Source of the DNA: Sphingobacterium cavernae
Lineage (GTDB): Bacteria; Bacteroidota; Bacteroidia; Sphingobacteriales; Sphingobacteriaceae
DNA: 64,000 nucleotides
Direction: 5' to 3'
Assembly: GCF_008520265.1 (NCBI RefSeq)
Contig: NZ_VIQM01000022.1
Location: 1 to 64,000, forward strand
Shown: positions 1 through 8,219 of the stretch, in pieces
Layout of the letters: each line of letters starts with the position of its first letter
How positions within the stretch are numbered: the stretch's first letter is position 1
Notes under the pieces: generated by a model
Databases searched by the model: none
What the model saw: the letters and a program-made list of their open reading frames with translations, nothing else
What the model was told of the DNA's origin: nothing
Made by a program: the position numbers and the translations under genes

Positions 1-93
1 GTAACGGATACATCCAAAATGCTTATCCAACAACACTTTTTGCTCTTGTGTTGGCTGCAATTCAAATTCATATGTCCGAAAAATTATCTTCAT
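1..93 (-). CDS. tnpB: TnpB (IS605 OrfB) N-terminal fragment, runs off the window
   Basis: Reading the minus strand from the ATG at 93 gives 31 residues with the hallmark start of IS605 OrfB/TnpB proteins: a short basic strand, then LQPTQEQKVLLDKHFGCIRY, matching the HTH_OrfB_IS605 N-terminal pattern (x-L-x-P-T-x-E-Q...FGCxRx). TnpB is an RNA-guided nuclease that uses a right-end-derived guide RNA. Only the first 31 codons are visible, so whether the RuvC residues and zinc finger are intact cannot be judged here. It is divergent from tnpA, as in classical IS605. Confidence 0.8.
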   Translation of the reverse strand, partial: MKIIFRTYEFELQPTQEQKVLLDKHFGCIRY

Positions 94-209
94 TCTACTA
101 TTAAATAGTTTTATTTTATGCAAAGATACATTTTACTTATGCAGTCCGATACGTTTTTTGTAAATATTTCCATTTTCATTGAGAAACATTCACAAAAAAA
201 TTCGCTACT

Positions 210-623
210 ATGTCTAAAAAAAGTAATTACATCAGCACAAATCGTTCAAAACACTACTTAAAGTGTCATTTAATCTTCGTTTGCAAGTATCGTAAAAAGT
301 AACTTGTCGGTCAGTTAAAAGATGATATGCGTTCTTTTCTCTTAAACATTACTTCTAATTCAGATTTTGAAATTGAAGTGTTTGAATCTGATTTAGAACA
401 CATCCATTTTCTTATTCGATATATCCCTCGTGTTTCAATTACTTCTATTGTTCGCAAGTTAAAACAAGAATCTACTTATTACATTTCGCGTTCACCACAC
501 AGGTCATTCTTATTTAAACATTTTTGGAAAGAATATACTTTCTGGTCTGATGGTTATTTTGTTTGTTCAATAGGTGAAGCATCTCCTGATACTATTCGTG
601 AGTATATTCTCAATCAGGGTTAG
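210..623 (+). pseudogene. tnpA: IS200-type Y1 transposase TnpA, interrupted by one in-frame stop
   Basis: From the ATG at 210 the frame encodes a typical 137-residue IS200 transposase except for a TAA at 300-302 (codon 31), after which the same frame continues to the stop at 621-623. The start region (SKHYLKCHLIFVCKYRKK) is the usual N-terminal strand. The HUH-type pair is seen as HIHFLI, and the C-terminal helix bearing the catalytic tyrosine is IREYILNQG. Everything but the single stop codon looks conserved, so this is a recent nonsense mutation (or a sequence error). Reinitiation at the ATG at 327 would give 98 residues lacking the first beta strand and is unlikely to be active. Confidence 0.85.
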
Positions 624-677
624 TCGCTTACATCCAACAGGCTAAAGACCTGTGGGTTTTACGCTCCGTTTTATAAA

Positions 678-707
678 AAAATGGCTACAGAATTATGTAG
701 CCATTTT
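678..707. terminator. Bidirectional terminator hairpin downstream of serS
   Basis: TGGCTACA (682-689) pairs with TGTAGCCA (696-703) around a 6-nt loop, flanked by an A-run on the left and TTTT on the right. It can end the minus-strand serS transcript and also transcription coming out of the IS element. Confidence 0.75.
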
Positions 708-727
708 CAATATATCTAACCTTGATT

Positions 728-1999
728 TTAATCAATATATTCATAACCTGTGTAAGGCACCAATGCGGCAGGAATTTTGATTCCCTTATCAGATTGGTTG
801 TTTTCTAAAATAGAAGCTACAATACGTGGCAATGCCAAAGCAGAACCATTCAACGTATGTGCTAATTGCATCTTACCATCCGCATTTTTGAAACGTACTT
901 TCAAGCGATTTGATTGGAATGTCTCAAAGTTAGATACCGAAGACACTTCTAACCAACGTTCTTGCGCAGCTGAATACACTTCCATATCATAAGTCAATGC
1001 TGAGGTGAAACTCATATCACCGCCACACAAACGCAATACACGATACGGCAATTCTAATTTTTGCAACAAACCTTGTACGTACTGGCTCATTTCTTCCAAT
1101 ACTTCATATGATTTTTCTGGGTGTACGATTTGTACAGCCTCTACTTTATCGAATTGGTGAAGACGATTCAAGCCACGTACGTGCGCACCATATGAACCCG
1201 CCTCACGACGGAAACATGGCGTATACGCACAATGTCTGATTGGGAATTGCTCCTCTTTCACAATCACATCACGATACAAGTTTGTCACTGGTACTTCAGC
1301 AGTAGGAATCAAATACAAATCATCATTCGTCACATGATACATCTGACCTTCCTTATCTGGCAATTGCCCTGTCGCAAAAGCTGAAGCTTCATTTACCATT
1401 ATCGGAACCTGCACCTCAGTATATCCTGCTTCGGCAGCTTGATCCAAGAAAAAGTTAATCAAAGCACGTTGTAAACGCGCACCTTTTCCTTTATAAACCG
1501 GGAAACCAGCACCTGTAACTTTTACCCCTAATTCTAAATCAACTATATCATATTTTGTCAGCAATTCCCAATGTGGCACTTTATTATCTGTTAGAGTCGG
1601 GACTTCGCCGTGTGTAAATACGACTTCATTATCATCAGCAGAAACCCCTCGAGGAACTGATGTATGAGGCAAATTTGGCAATTGCACAATTTTCTCCTGC
1701 AATGCAGATTCTACTTCAGCCAATTTGTCTAAAAATTGTTTTTGTTGCTCTTTATATCCGGACGATTTTGCTTTGATCGCTTCAGCTTCTTCTTTTTTAC
1801 CTTGACGCATCAAATCACCGATTTGCTTAGCGGACGAATTTGCTTCTGCAGCTAACGCATCGGACTCATTCTGAATCTTGCGACGTTGTTCATCCAAGCT
1901 AATGATTTCGTCAACCAAAGCTACATCTTTAAAATTCTTAACGGCTAATCTTTCAATAACCGCATCCCTGTTTTCACGGATATAATTTAACTGCAACAT
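728..1999 (-). CDS. serS: Seryl-tRNA synthetase
   Basis: Encodes a 423-residue class II seryl-tRNA synthetase, which charges tRNA-Ser and, where present, tRNA-Sec. The N-terminal ~110 residues form the long helical tRNA-binding arm (charged coiled coil with repeated K/E/Q). The catalytic core follows, with TAEVPVTNLYRD, class II motif 2 (FRREAGSYGAHVRGLNRLHQ) and motif 3 (GSALALPRIVASILENNQ). Length is normal for the family. The start at ATG 1999 keeps the conserved MLQLNYIRENRDAV opening. A Bacteroidota-type -7 box (TATCTTTG on the minus strand, at 2021-2028) lies 21 nt upstream of the ATG. The gene stands alone, divergent from rsmI. Confidence 0.98.
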   Translation of the reverse strand: MLQLNYIRENRDAVIERLAVKNFKDVALVDEIISLDEQRRKIQNESDALAAEANSSAKQIGDLMRQGKKEEAEAIKAKSSGYKEQQKQFLDKLAEVESALQEKIVQLPNLPHTSVPRGVSADDNEVVFTHGEVPTLTDNKVPHWELLTKYDIVDLELGVKVTGAGFPVYKGKGARLQRALINFFLDQAAEAGYTEVQVPIMVNEASAFATGQLPDKEGQMYHVTNDDLYLIPTAEVPVTNLYRDVIVKEEQFPIRHCAYTPCFRREAGSYGAHVRGLNRLHQFDKVEAVQIVHPEKSYEVLEEMSQYVQGLLQKLELPYRVLRLCGGDMSFTSALTYDMEVYSAAQERWLEVSSVSNFETFQSNRLKVRFKNADGKMQLAHTLNGSALALPRIVASILENNQSDKGIKIPAALVPYTGYEYID

Positions 2000-2146
2000 A
2001 TTATTTTGAGTTTATGGGCACAAAGATAAGAAACTGAGGCAGACAATCCATTAAAATTTGCCAGAAAACAAAACGTTAACACTGTAGCAATATTGAGAAT
2101 AACACCGTTCTTATAATAGAATAAATTTTTCCATTACAGCTTTCCT

Positions 2147-2180
2147 AAAGACTTAGACGCCGTGTTTAAGTCTTTTTTAT
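2147..2180 (+). terminator. Intrinsic terminator hairpin with no obvious upstream gene
   Basis: AAAGACTTA (2147-2155) pairs with TAAGTCTTT (2067-relative arm at 2167-2175), followed by a T-run on the plus strand; the minus-strand continuation lacks a T-run. It lies between divergent serS and rsmI, upstream of the rsmI promoter, so the RNA it ends would be a short plus-strand transcript starting after about 2000, or read-through antisense to serS. I see no convincing coding region or promoter for such a transcript. Confidence 0.6.
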
Positions 2181-2188
2181 CACATCGT

Positions 2189-2218
2189 TTTGCAACTACC
2201 TTATATTACGTACCTTTG
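2189..2218 (+). promoter_or_regulatory. Bacteroidota-type promoter of rsmI
   Basis: TTTG at 2189-2192 and TACCTTTG at 2211-2218 are separated by 18 nt, close to the TTTG-N19-TANNTTTG consensus of the Bacteroidota housekeeping sigma factor. Only 4 nt separate the box from the ATG at 2223, which predicts a leaderless or nearly leaderless mRNA. Confidence 0.65.
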
Positions 2219-2222
2219 AGGT

Positions 2223-2888
2223 ATGCTATATTTAGTCCCTACGCCAATCGGCAATTTGGAAGATATGACTTTCCGTGCGATACGTATTTTGAAAGAATCA
2301 GATTTGATTTTAGCAGAAGATACGCGTACAAGTGCGCCCATGCTTAAGCATTTTGGCATCGAGAAGAAAGTATTTGCGCATCACCAGCACAATGAACACA
2401 AGGCTGTTTCGGAAATAATCAAGTTTTTGAAAGAAGGACAAACTATTTCCTTGATTTCTGATGCAGGTACACCTGCAATATCAGATCCTGGTTTTCTATT
2501 GGTGCGTGAAGCCATTAAAGAGGGACTAGAAGTACAATGTTTGCCTGGCGCAACCGCTTTTGTTCCTGCGTTGGTAAATTCTGGATTACCGAATGATAGG
2601 TTTTGTTTTGAAGGTTTTCTTCCTGTGAAAAAAGGTCGTCAAACCCGAATGAAACAGCTTGCTGATGAAAAAAGAACAATGATATTTTATGAATCACCGC
2701 ATCGAATCTTAAAAACCATTGAAGAATTGATAACCTACTTTGGCGAAGAACGACAAGCTTCTATATCCAGAGAATTGAGTAAATTGTACGAAGAAAATGT
2801 AAGGGGAACTTTAGCGGAGCTAAAATTACATTTTGAAAACAATGCGATTAAGGGAGAATTTGTATTTTGTGTAGCAGGAGCAGAATAA
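2223..2888 (+). CDS. rsmI: 16S rRNA (cytidine(1402)-2'-O)-methyltransferase
   Basis: A 221-residue SAM-dependent tetrapyrrole-methylase-fold enzyme that 2'-O-methylates C1402 of 16S rRNA in the decoding centre. It shows the family opening LVPTPIGNLEDMTFRAI, the acidic motif LAEDTRT, and the SAM-binding loop SDAGTPAISDPGF. It then shows PGATAFVPALVNSGLP and the RELSKLYEE motif near the C-terminus. The length is on the short side (E. coli about 286 residues) because the C-terminal extra domain is absent, as is common in Bacteroidota. The start is fixed by the conserved MLYLVPTPIGN and the promoter box immediately upstream. It begins a short co-directional run with the PH-SHOCT gene and lnt. Confidence 0.95.
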   Translation: MLYLVPTPIGNLEDMTFRAIRILKESDLILAEDTRTSAPMLKHFGIEKKVFAHHQHNEHKAVSEIIKFLKEGQTISLISDAGTPAISDPGFLLVREAIKEGLEVQCLPGATAFVPALVNSGLPNDRFCFEGFLPVKKGRQTRMKQLADEKRTMIFYESPHRILKTIEELITYFGEERQASISRELSKLYEENVRGTLAELKLHFENNAIKGEFVFCVAGAE

Positions 2889-2918
2889 ATAAACAAGAAT
2901 TTAACTTATCACTTTACT

Positions 2919-3671
2919 ATGAGCTTAGATAAATTTGTACAAGATGGTCAAGATCCAAAAGTGATCGAGAAGATATACTCTAAGATTTCTACGATGTTGA
3001 ATCAAGATGAAGTCGTTAGCTATATTGCTTTACAGAAAAAACCAGCTGTAACTTTATTGCCGGACAGTATTGCGATTAGTAACAAACGTATATTCTTGTG
3101 TGAATTCACAAAATTGGGTTTGGCAACAAATTTTGAAATCTTTGATTGGAAAGATATTAAAGATATCGCTTTCAAAGAAGAAATTTTTGGTTCAAAAGTA
3201 ACAGTTATCCCATTTACTGGTGAAAATCTGAGCATAGATTATATCCCAAAAACCCAAGCTAGACGCTTATACCAGCTTATAAAAGAAGTTTTGGAAGAAA
3301 TAAAATCAAGTCCAAAGAAGGCTGAGCCAAAGCCAGTTGTTGAAACACAGCCATCGATTTCAAAACCAGTCGTTCCAGTTCGTGATATTTATGTCGAAAA
3401 AGTAGAAGAAACTACACTTCCAAAAATAGAAGAACCACCAAAAGTTATCGAAATCGAGCAGCCTACTGTTGTAACACAAGACCACACGTATACTGCGCCT
3501 GTGAATCAAACTTATCAAGCTCCAATTTACACTCCGCCAGCTACTGAGATAGAAGAAGTTGAAGATGAATTGACTTTAAAGCTAAAGAAACTGAAAAATC
3601 TTTACGACAAACAGTTGATTTCGCAAGCGGAATACGAAAATAAAAAAGCAGAAATTCTAGCACAGTTATAA
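2919..3671 (+). CDS. PH-like and SHOCT domain protein
   Basis: A 250-residue protein without signal peptide. Residues about 15-125 form a bacterial pleckstrin-homology-like domain: alternating strands, including a VTLLPDSIAISNKRIFLCE strand pair and DWKDIKDIAFKEEIFG, typical of bPH domains. Residues about 130-210 are a low-complexity linker rich in P, V, E and T. The last ~32 residues (LKLKKLKNLYDKQLISQAEY then EILAQL) are a SHOCT domain, a short C-terminal oligomerisation or partner-binding helix pair. Function is unknown; this architecture is generally thought to bind partners or membranes. It sits 30 nt after rsmI and 9 nt before lnt, so it is probably cotranscribed with lnt. Confidence 0.8.
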   Translation: MSLDKFVQDGQDPKVIEKIYSKISTMLNQDEVVSYIALQKKPAVTLLPDSIAISNKRIFLCEFTKLGLATNFEIFDWKDIKDIAFKEEIFGSKVTVIPFTGENLSIDYIPKTQARRLYQLIKEVLEEIKSSPKKAEPKPVVETQPSISKPVVPVRDIYVEKVEETTLPKIEEPPKVIEIEQPTVVTQDHTYTAPVNQTYQAPIYTPPATEIEEVEDELTLKLKKLKNLYDKQLISQAEYENKKAEILAQL

Positions 3672-3680
3672 ATATAGCAC

Positions 3681-5291
3681 GTGAAACAAAATTATTTACT
3701 GGCACTTTTAAGTGCCTTTGTTCTTTGGTTAGGATGGCCACCAATTCCATACAGTAGTGTATTGTTACTTGTCGGCTTCGTACCTTTATTAGTAGCAGTT
3801 GAAAAAATTATTCGTGACGATTTTGCCAAAAAAGGAACTAAAATATTTTGGGCATCCTTTCTTACCGGTTTTGTTTGGAATACAGCTTCTATTTATTGGG
3901 TATTTAATTCATTGAATGCCGTATTGCCATCTTGGGTATCACTTCTAATATCCCTCATACCATTCGGACTGGCGCCATTACTCATGGCAACTGTATTTCG
4001 AATGTATTACGAACTCCGTAAAAAACAATCTGTTTCAATATCTTTGATATGCTTAGTATCACTTTGGATTGGATACGAATACTTACATCAAACGTGGGAT
4101 TTAGCATTTCCATGGATGACGCTAGGAAACGGATTTGCCAATTTTCATCAAATAATTCAATGGTACAGCGTGACGGGAGTTTATGGGGGTACATTATGGA
4201 TATGGATTGTGAATATTTTGGCTTTCTTATTTTATTGGCAATACAAACACAAGGTACAAGCGTATTCGCAGAAGATTATTCTTTCATTAGGAATTGGTGT
4301 CATCGCGTTGCCGATTTTGATTTCGGTAACTCAATATTACAGTTACGAAGAACCTATTAATCCTTCAGAAATAGTCGTTGTACAGCCTAACATAGATCCT
4401 TACCAAAAGTTTGGATCCATTTCTCCAGCCGAACAATTGGAAAATTTGATTACGCTTTCGAAAAGTGTCGCGAAGCCCAATACCGAGTTTTTTGTTTGGC
4501 CAGAAACAGCCATTTCCGAACGCGGAGGAATTAATGAAGAAGATTTTAGACAATATCCTTCTTATACAAGAATTGTGAATTTCTTAGGCGAATATCATAA
4601 CGGAAATGTATTATCAGGAATCGAAAGTTACAGAATTTATCAAGATAAACAGACCAACACTGCACGACCATTTGGGGCGAGTTATGTAGATAGCTTCAAT
4701 GGTTCGACCTTAATAGATGGCTCAAGTATTTTACAATATTACCATAAATCAAAACTTGTTCCTGGTGTAGAACAATTGCCATTTGGCAATTGGTTGGCTT
4801 TTATGACACCATTGTTCGATCATTTTGGTGGCACAACAGGAGGTTATGGTAAAGATGCAGAGCCGAAAGTGTTATATTCTCAAAGTGGAATAGGTGCAGC
4901 ACCAACAATTTGTTACGAGTCCATTTGGGGTGATTATGTTGCAGAATATGTAAAAAATGGTGCGCAATTTATCGCTGTAATGACTAACGATGGTTGGTGG
5001 AAAAACACTTCTGGGAAAGACCAACACATGGCTTATGCAAAACTTCGCGCTATAGAAAATAGACGTTGGGTAGCACGCTCCGCAAATACAGGAATTTCTG
5101 GCTTTATAAATCAAAAAGGTGATATCGTGCAGCATACGGAATGGTGGGTACCCACTGCGTTATCACAAGAAATTAATTTAAACGACGAAAAGACATTTTA
5201 TACAAAAAATGGAGATTTGATTGTATATTTCGGGTTATTTGGTAGTTTATTGTCATTTCTTCTGTTGATTATTTCGAAATACAAAAAATAA
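3681..5291 (+). CDS. lnt: Apolipoprotein N-acyltransferase
   Basis: A 536-residue inner-membrane enzyme that N-acylates the terminal cysteine of lipoproteins. The first ~215 residues contain about six hydrophobic segments. The rest is a nitrilase-like periplasmic domain with the catalytic triad visible: Glu in FVWPETAIS, Lys in YYHKSKLVPGVEQLPFG, Cys in APTICYESIWGDY. MTNDGWWKNTSGKDQHMAYA and the final membrane helix follow. The start codon is GTG at 3681, as no upstream ATG fits and the membrane segment begins at once. A small GGCACTT/AAGTGCC inverted repeat lies just inside the coding region (3699-3715). It is needed to mature the many lipoproteins in this window before LolCDE sorting. Confidence 0.96.
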   Translation: MKQNYLLALLSAFVLWLGWPPIPYSSVLLLVGFVPLLVAVEKIIRDDFAKKGTKIFWASFLTGFVWNTASIYWVFNSLNAVLPSWVSLLISLIPFGLAPLLMATVFRMYYELRKKQSVSISLICLVSLWIGYEYLHQTWDLAFPWMTLGNGFANFHQIIQWYSVTGVYGGTLWIWIVNILAFLFYWQYKHKVQAYSQKIILSLGIGVIALPILISVTQYYSYEEPINPSEIVVVQPNIDPYQKFGSISPAEQLENLITLSKSVAKPNTEFFVWPETAISERGGINEEDFRQYPSYTRIVNFLGEYHNGNVLSGIESYRIYQDKQTNTARPFGASYVDSFNGSTLIDGSSILQYYHKSKLVPGVEQLPFGNWLAFMTPLFDHFGGTTGGYGKDAEPKVLYSQSGIGAAPTICYESIWGDYVAEYVKNGAQFIAVMTNDGWWKNTSGKDQHMAYAKLRAIENRRWVARSANTGISGFINQKGDIVQHTEWWVPTALSQEINLNDEKTFYTKNGDLIVYFGLFGSLLSFLLLIISKYKK

Positions 5292-5314
5292 TTCGAAAAC
5301 TTTTTTCAAATGCC

Positions 5315-5322
5315 TAATTTTG
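5315..5322 (+). promoter_or_regulatory. -7 promoter box of the cysteine desulfurase gene
   Basis: TAATTTTG matches TANNTTTG and is followed by exactly 4 nt (CCGA) before the ATG at 5327, implying initiation at or next to the start codon. No good TTTG -33 element is seen at the right distance. Confidence 0.5.
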
Positions 5323-5326
5323 CCGA

Positions 5327-6460
5327 ATGCACATATATCTAGATAACGCCGCTACCACTCCTTTAGCCCCAGAAGTAATTGAAGTAATGGTAGAAACCAT
5401 GAAAAATGAATATGGAAACCCTTCATCAATTCATGCTCATGGTCGTCAGGCTAAAACTATAGTTGAAAAAGCAAGAAAGACTATTGCCAATCTTCTACAT
5501 GCTTCACCAGCAGAAATTTTCTTTACTTCAGGTGGTACAGAAGCAGATAATATGGCTATCGTTCGTTCGATTGAGGCATACGGCATTACTCACGCGATTA
5601 CCACTCCTATAGAACACCATGCGGTTTTGCATACGCTGGAAGAATTAGCAAAGAATGACAAGATTCAGTTGGATTTGTTACGCTTAGATGCACAAGGAAA
5701 TATTGACTTAAATCAGCTGGAGGAATTGTTGGCGAAAAATCCACGTACTTTAGTTTCCATAATGCATGCAAACAATGAACTCGGCAATCTTACAGACATC
5801 AAAAGAGTTTCTGAGATCTGTCAGCAATTCCATGCTATTTTCCATTCGGATACTGTACAAACAATGGGACACTATAAACATGATCTGTCTGAGCTCAAAA
5901 TTGATTTTATAACAGGTGCTGGTCATAAATTCCATGGTCCTAAGGGTGTCGGATTTTTATATATCAATGGCAATAATAAAATAAAGCCACTAATTTTCGG
6001 TGGTGCGCAGGAACGTAATATGCGTGGCGGCACAGAGAATGTGTATGGGATTGTCGGACTAGCAAAAGCTCTGGAAATTGCTTACCGTGATATGGAAGAA
6101 CATCAAGCTTATATTCAAGGATTGAAAAGCTACATGATCGAAGAATTGAAAAAAGCAATTCCAACTATTGAATTTAATGGAAATCTTGATCCAGCTAATT
6201 CCTTGTATACTGTACTAAATGTTTCCTTACCTTGTAAAGATATGAGCGATATGTTGTTATTCAATTTGGATATTTCTGGTATTTCCGCTTCTGGCGGTAG
6301 CGCTTGTAGCTCGGGTTCAGACATCGGATCCCATGTTTTACGTGGAATTAATGCCAATCCAGATAGACCATCGGTCAGATTCTCATTTAGTAAGAATAAT
6401 ACAAAAGAAGAAATTGATACCGTAGTTGCGAAGTTGAAAGAAATTTGCGAACACAATTAA
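5327..6460 (+). CDS. iscS: Cysteine desulfurase (IscS/NifS-like)
   Basis: A 377-residue PLP-dependent enzyme that removes sulfur from cysteine to form a persulfide used for Fe-S clusters, tRNA thiolation and related pathways. It opens with YLDNAATTPLAPEV, shows the PLP-phosphate loop TSGGTEADNMAI, the GHKFHGPKGVGFLY lysine motif that forms the Schiff base, and RGGTENVYGIVG. The catalytic cysteine lies in SGGSACSSGS, which has the short loop of IscS/NifS group enzymes rather than SufS. No iscU, iscA or regulator is adjacent, so its dedicated acceptor is unclear. It has its own promoter box and a strong terminator right after the stop. Confidence 0.93.
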   Translation: MHIYLDNAATTPLAPEVIEVMVETMKNEYGNPSSIHAHGRQAKTIVEKARKTIANLLHASPAEIFFTSGGTEADNMAIVRSIEAYGITHAITTPIEHHAVLHTLEELAKNDKIQLDLLRLDAQGNIDLNQLEELLAKNPRTLVSIMHANNELGNLTDIKRVSEICQQFHAIFHSDTVQTMGHYKHDLSELKIDFITGAGHKFHGPKGVGFLYINGNNKIKPLIFGGAQERNMRGGTENVYGIVGLAKALEIAYRDMEEHQAYIQGLKSYMIEELKKAIPTIEFNGNLDPANSLYTVLNVSLPCKDMSDMLLFNLDISGISASGGSACSSGSDIGSHVLRGINANPDRPSVRFSFSKNNTKEEIDTVVAKLKEICEHN

Positions 6461-6464
6461 CAAC

Positions 6465-6490
6465 ACAGGGCTGAAAAAATTCAGCCCTGT
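6465..6490. terminator. Bidirectional terminator between convergent genes
   Basis: ACAGGGCTGA (6465-6474) pairs perfectly with TCAGCCCTGT (6481-6490) around AAAAAT. It ends the desulfurase transcript and can serve the convergent lipoprotein gene. Confidence 0.85.
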
Positions 6491-6507
6491 TTATAATATA
6501 CTTAAAT

Positions 6508-6924
6508 TTATCGGATTCGTGACAATTGATACTTCTCAGCTAGATCTCCTTTGATTTCGTTGCCCTCAAGATCAAGTTGAATCAAATAGTCCGGATTTAT
6601 TTTATACTGATAATCAACACCTTCCAGGGTCAGCGTATTTTTTTTGATCGACCACTCCCCTTCTTTTATAAATTGATCTTCGGATTTGCCTTCATACATG
6701 TAACGTAAAACATAGGAGTTATCCTTATGCAATTCGAGCATTGTATTTATCGCCTCACAATCAACGCAAGGTAAATCACCACTGTAATATCCAGCCAAAT
6801 TAGCTGATAAAACCTCCATGCTTTCAGTTTTATCCTTTGCCGCGACAGACTTCTGATTGTTGACACAGCTAAGAGCAACAGCTATCAGAATAAGCAAAAA
6901 CGATATAGATAACAACCAACGCAT
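6508..6924 (-). CDS. NlpE-like copper-resistance lipoprotein
   Basis: A 138-residue predicted lipoprotein. Residues 1-19 form a signal peptide with lipobox ALSC, so Cys20 would be lipidated. The rest matches the NlpE N-terminal domain: GYYSGDLPCVDCEAINTMLEL carries the conserved CxxC, followed by short beta strands (NSYVLRYMYEG, GEWSIKKNTLTLEG). In E. coli NlpE senses surface contact and lipoprotein or copper stress through Cpx. Bacteroidota lack Cpx, so the role here is inferred only as an outer-membrane lipoprotein with a redox-active or metal-binding CxxC pair. It is 62 nt downstream of, and co-directional with, the TPR gene. Confidence 0.75.
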   Translation of the reverse strand: MRWLLSISFLLILIAVALSCVNNQKSVAAKDKTESMEVLSANLAGYYSGDLPCVDCEAINTMLELHKDNSYVLRYMYEGKSEDQFIKEGEWSIKKNTLTLEGVDYQYKINPDYLIQLDLEGNEIKGDLAEKYQLSRIR

Positions 6925-6985
6925 AATGTTTTAAGCTATTCAAAAAGAATACCAAAACACTGGTTATTAATTTTTTTCTTAAAAT

Positions 6986-7318
6986 TTAACAATCTTCTTC
7001 GTCATCCATCCCAAGTAACATATTCAAAGCCCCCATCAATTCTCCTTTAGCGTGGTTATTGCGCATTTTTGTAGCCACTAAAATACCCTTTTTATAAACT
7101 TCTTCTGCTTTTGCCGATTCCCTTAATTTTTCCAAAAATTTTCCAAAATGATAATAGCTTCCAACATAGTCAGGAAAATTAGTTAACATATTCTCAAAGC
7201 CCGCACGTGTTCTGGCAATATCATCCCCTTTCAGGAATTCCATGGTCAAAGCATAATGTAAGAACGGATCTTGTGGGCTTTCACGCAAAAACTCTTCTAA
7301 CTGTTCAATTCGATTCAT
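6986..7318 (-). CDS. Small tetratricopeptide repeat protein
   Basis: A 110-residue soluble protein composed almost entirely of helical repeats: FLRESPQDPFLHYALTMEFL, then AGFENMLTNFPDYVGSYYHF and GKFLEKLRESAKAEEVYKKG. These match the TPR consensus, giving roughly two and a half repeats, with a C-terminal helix and an acidic end (DDEEDC). It has no signal peptide. Such proteins act as binding scaffolds; the partner is not apparent from the neighbours. The start ATG at 7318 keeps the first repeat intact. Confidence 0.75.
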   Translation of the reverse strand: MNRIEQLEEFLRESPQDPFLHYALTMEFLKGDDIARTRAGFENMLTNFPDYVGSYYHFGKFLEKLRESAKAEEVYKKGILVATKMRNNHAKGELMGALNMLLGMDDEEDC

Positions 7319-7373
7319 ACTACAAAAATAAACTATTGCAACACAAAAGAATATATTCTACAAAATAATTTCC

Positions 7374-7426
7374 TATGCTTGCATAGCAAATTAAAATTAT
7401 TTGTCTATATTTGATAAGCAAGCATA
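7374..7426 (+). promoter_or_regulatory. etfB promoter flanked by a 9-bp inverted repeat
   Basis: TATATTTG at 7406-7413 is a good -7 box; a TTG at 7379-7381 lies 24 nt upstream. The pair is bracketed by a perfect inverted repeat, TATGCTTGC (7374-7382) and GCAAGCATA (7418-7426), so one arm overlaps the -33 region and the other the expected start of transcription. This looks like a two-site operator; no regulator gene is adjacent. Confidence 0.5.
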
Positions 7427-7458
7427 ACTAGATAAACTTAATTGAAAACCTTATAAAC

Positions 7459-8199
7459 ATGAAAATATTAGTTTGTATAAGTAATGTTCCAGATACTACA
7501 TCTAAAATTACATTTACGAATAACAATTCTGAATTTAATTCAGCGGGAGTCCAATATATTATCAATCCTTACGATGAAATTGCTTTGGCAAAAGCAATCG
7601 AACTTACGAACTCAGGAGCAAACGGAACTGTAACGGTGATCAATGTGGGCGAAGCCCATACCGAACCAACGATTCGTAAAGCATTGGCTATTGGCGCCGA
7701 TAATGCAGTTCGAATAAATGCGAGTCCAGCTGATGCGTGGTTTGTGGCTAATCAAATTGCCGATTATGCCAAAAAGCATTCTTTTGATTTGATATTAACA
7801 GGACGTGAATCCATTGATTACAACGGTTCGCAAGTTGCCGCAATGGTTGCTGAACTTTTGAATTTACCCTCGGTATCTATTGCTAAAGGACTAAAAATTG
7901 AAGGAAGTCAAGCTAGTATAGAACGTGAGATTGAGGGGGGAAAAGAAGTTGTCTGTGCATCATTACCATTGGTTGTAGGAACAGCCGAGGGGGTTGCTGA
8001 ACCGAAAATTCCAAATATGCGTGGTATTATGGCAGCACGAACAAAACCTTTGGAAGTGGTTGAACCTATTGAAGTCAAACCATTGATTAAAATCAATAAT
8101 TACAGTACACCCCCAGCGCGAGGAAACGTAAAATTGATCGACGAAAACAACATTAATGAGTTAGTGAATCTACTACACAGCGAAGCTAAAGTTATCTAA
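7459..8199 (+). CDS. etfB: Electron transfer flavoprotein beta subunit
   Basis: A 246-residue small ETF subunit that binds AMP and, with EtfA, carries electrons from acyl-CoA and related dehydrogenases to the quinone pool. It starts MKILVCISNVPDTTSKITF and has the family core INPYDEIALAKAIELTNSG and LILTGRESIDYNGSQVAAMVAE. The ETF signature is within VAEPKIPNMRGIMAARTKPLEV. Length is typical. It is 20 nt upstream of etfA in a two-gene operon closed by a terminator at 9217-9250. No dehydrogenase or ETF-quinone oxidoreductase gene is adjacent. Confidence 0.95.
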   Translation: MKILVCISNVPDTTSKITFTNNNSEFNSAGVQYIINPYDEIALAKAIELTNSGANGTVTVINVGEAHTEPTIRKALAIGADNAVRINASPADAWFVANQIADYAKKHSFDLILTGRESIDYNGSQVAAMVAELLNLPSVSIAKGLKIEGSQASIEREIEGGKEVVCASLPLVVGTAEGVAEPKIPNMRGIMAARTKPLEVVEPIEVKPLIKINNYSTPPARGNVKLIDENNINELVNLLHSEAKVI

Positions 8200-8219
8200 C
8201 CTAGAATAAAGAAAAGATT

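Larger units (their letters stand above)
1..670. mobile_element. IS200/IS605-family element, one end plus two divergent genes (partial)
   Basis: The window opens inside an IS605-type element: the start of tnpB reads leftward off the edge and a tnpA reads rightward, separated by a 116-nt divergent promoter region. Beyond tnpA, positions 637-653 form a small hairpin (ACAGG, 7-nt loop, CCTGT), the kind of subterminal structure that Y1 transposases recognise. The element end is therefore probably between about 624 and 675, but the exact cleavage site cannot be fixed because the other end is outside the window. The tnpA copy carries an in-frame stop, so this copy is unlikely to mobilise itself. 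Confidence 0.75.

Noticed and set aside
3699..3715. GGCACTT/AAGTGCC hairpin at the start of lnt as a terminator or attenuator
   Set aside because: It lies inside the coding region with no T-run after it; the same sequence in the azurin terminator is a short-motif coincidence.
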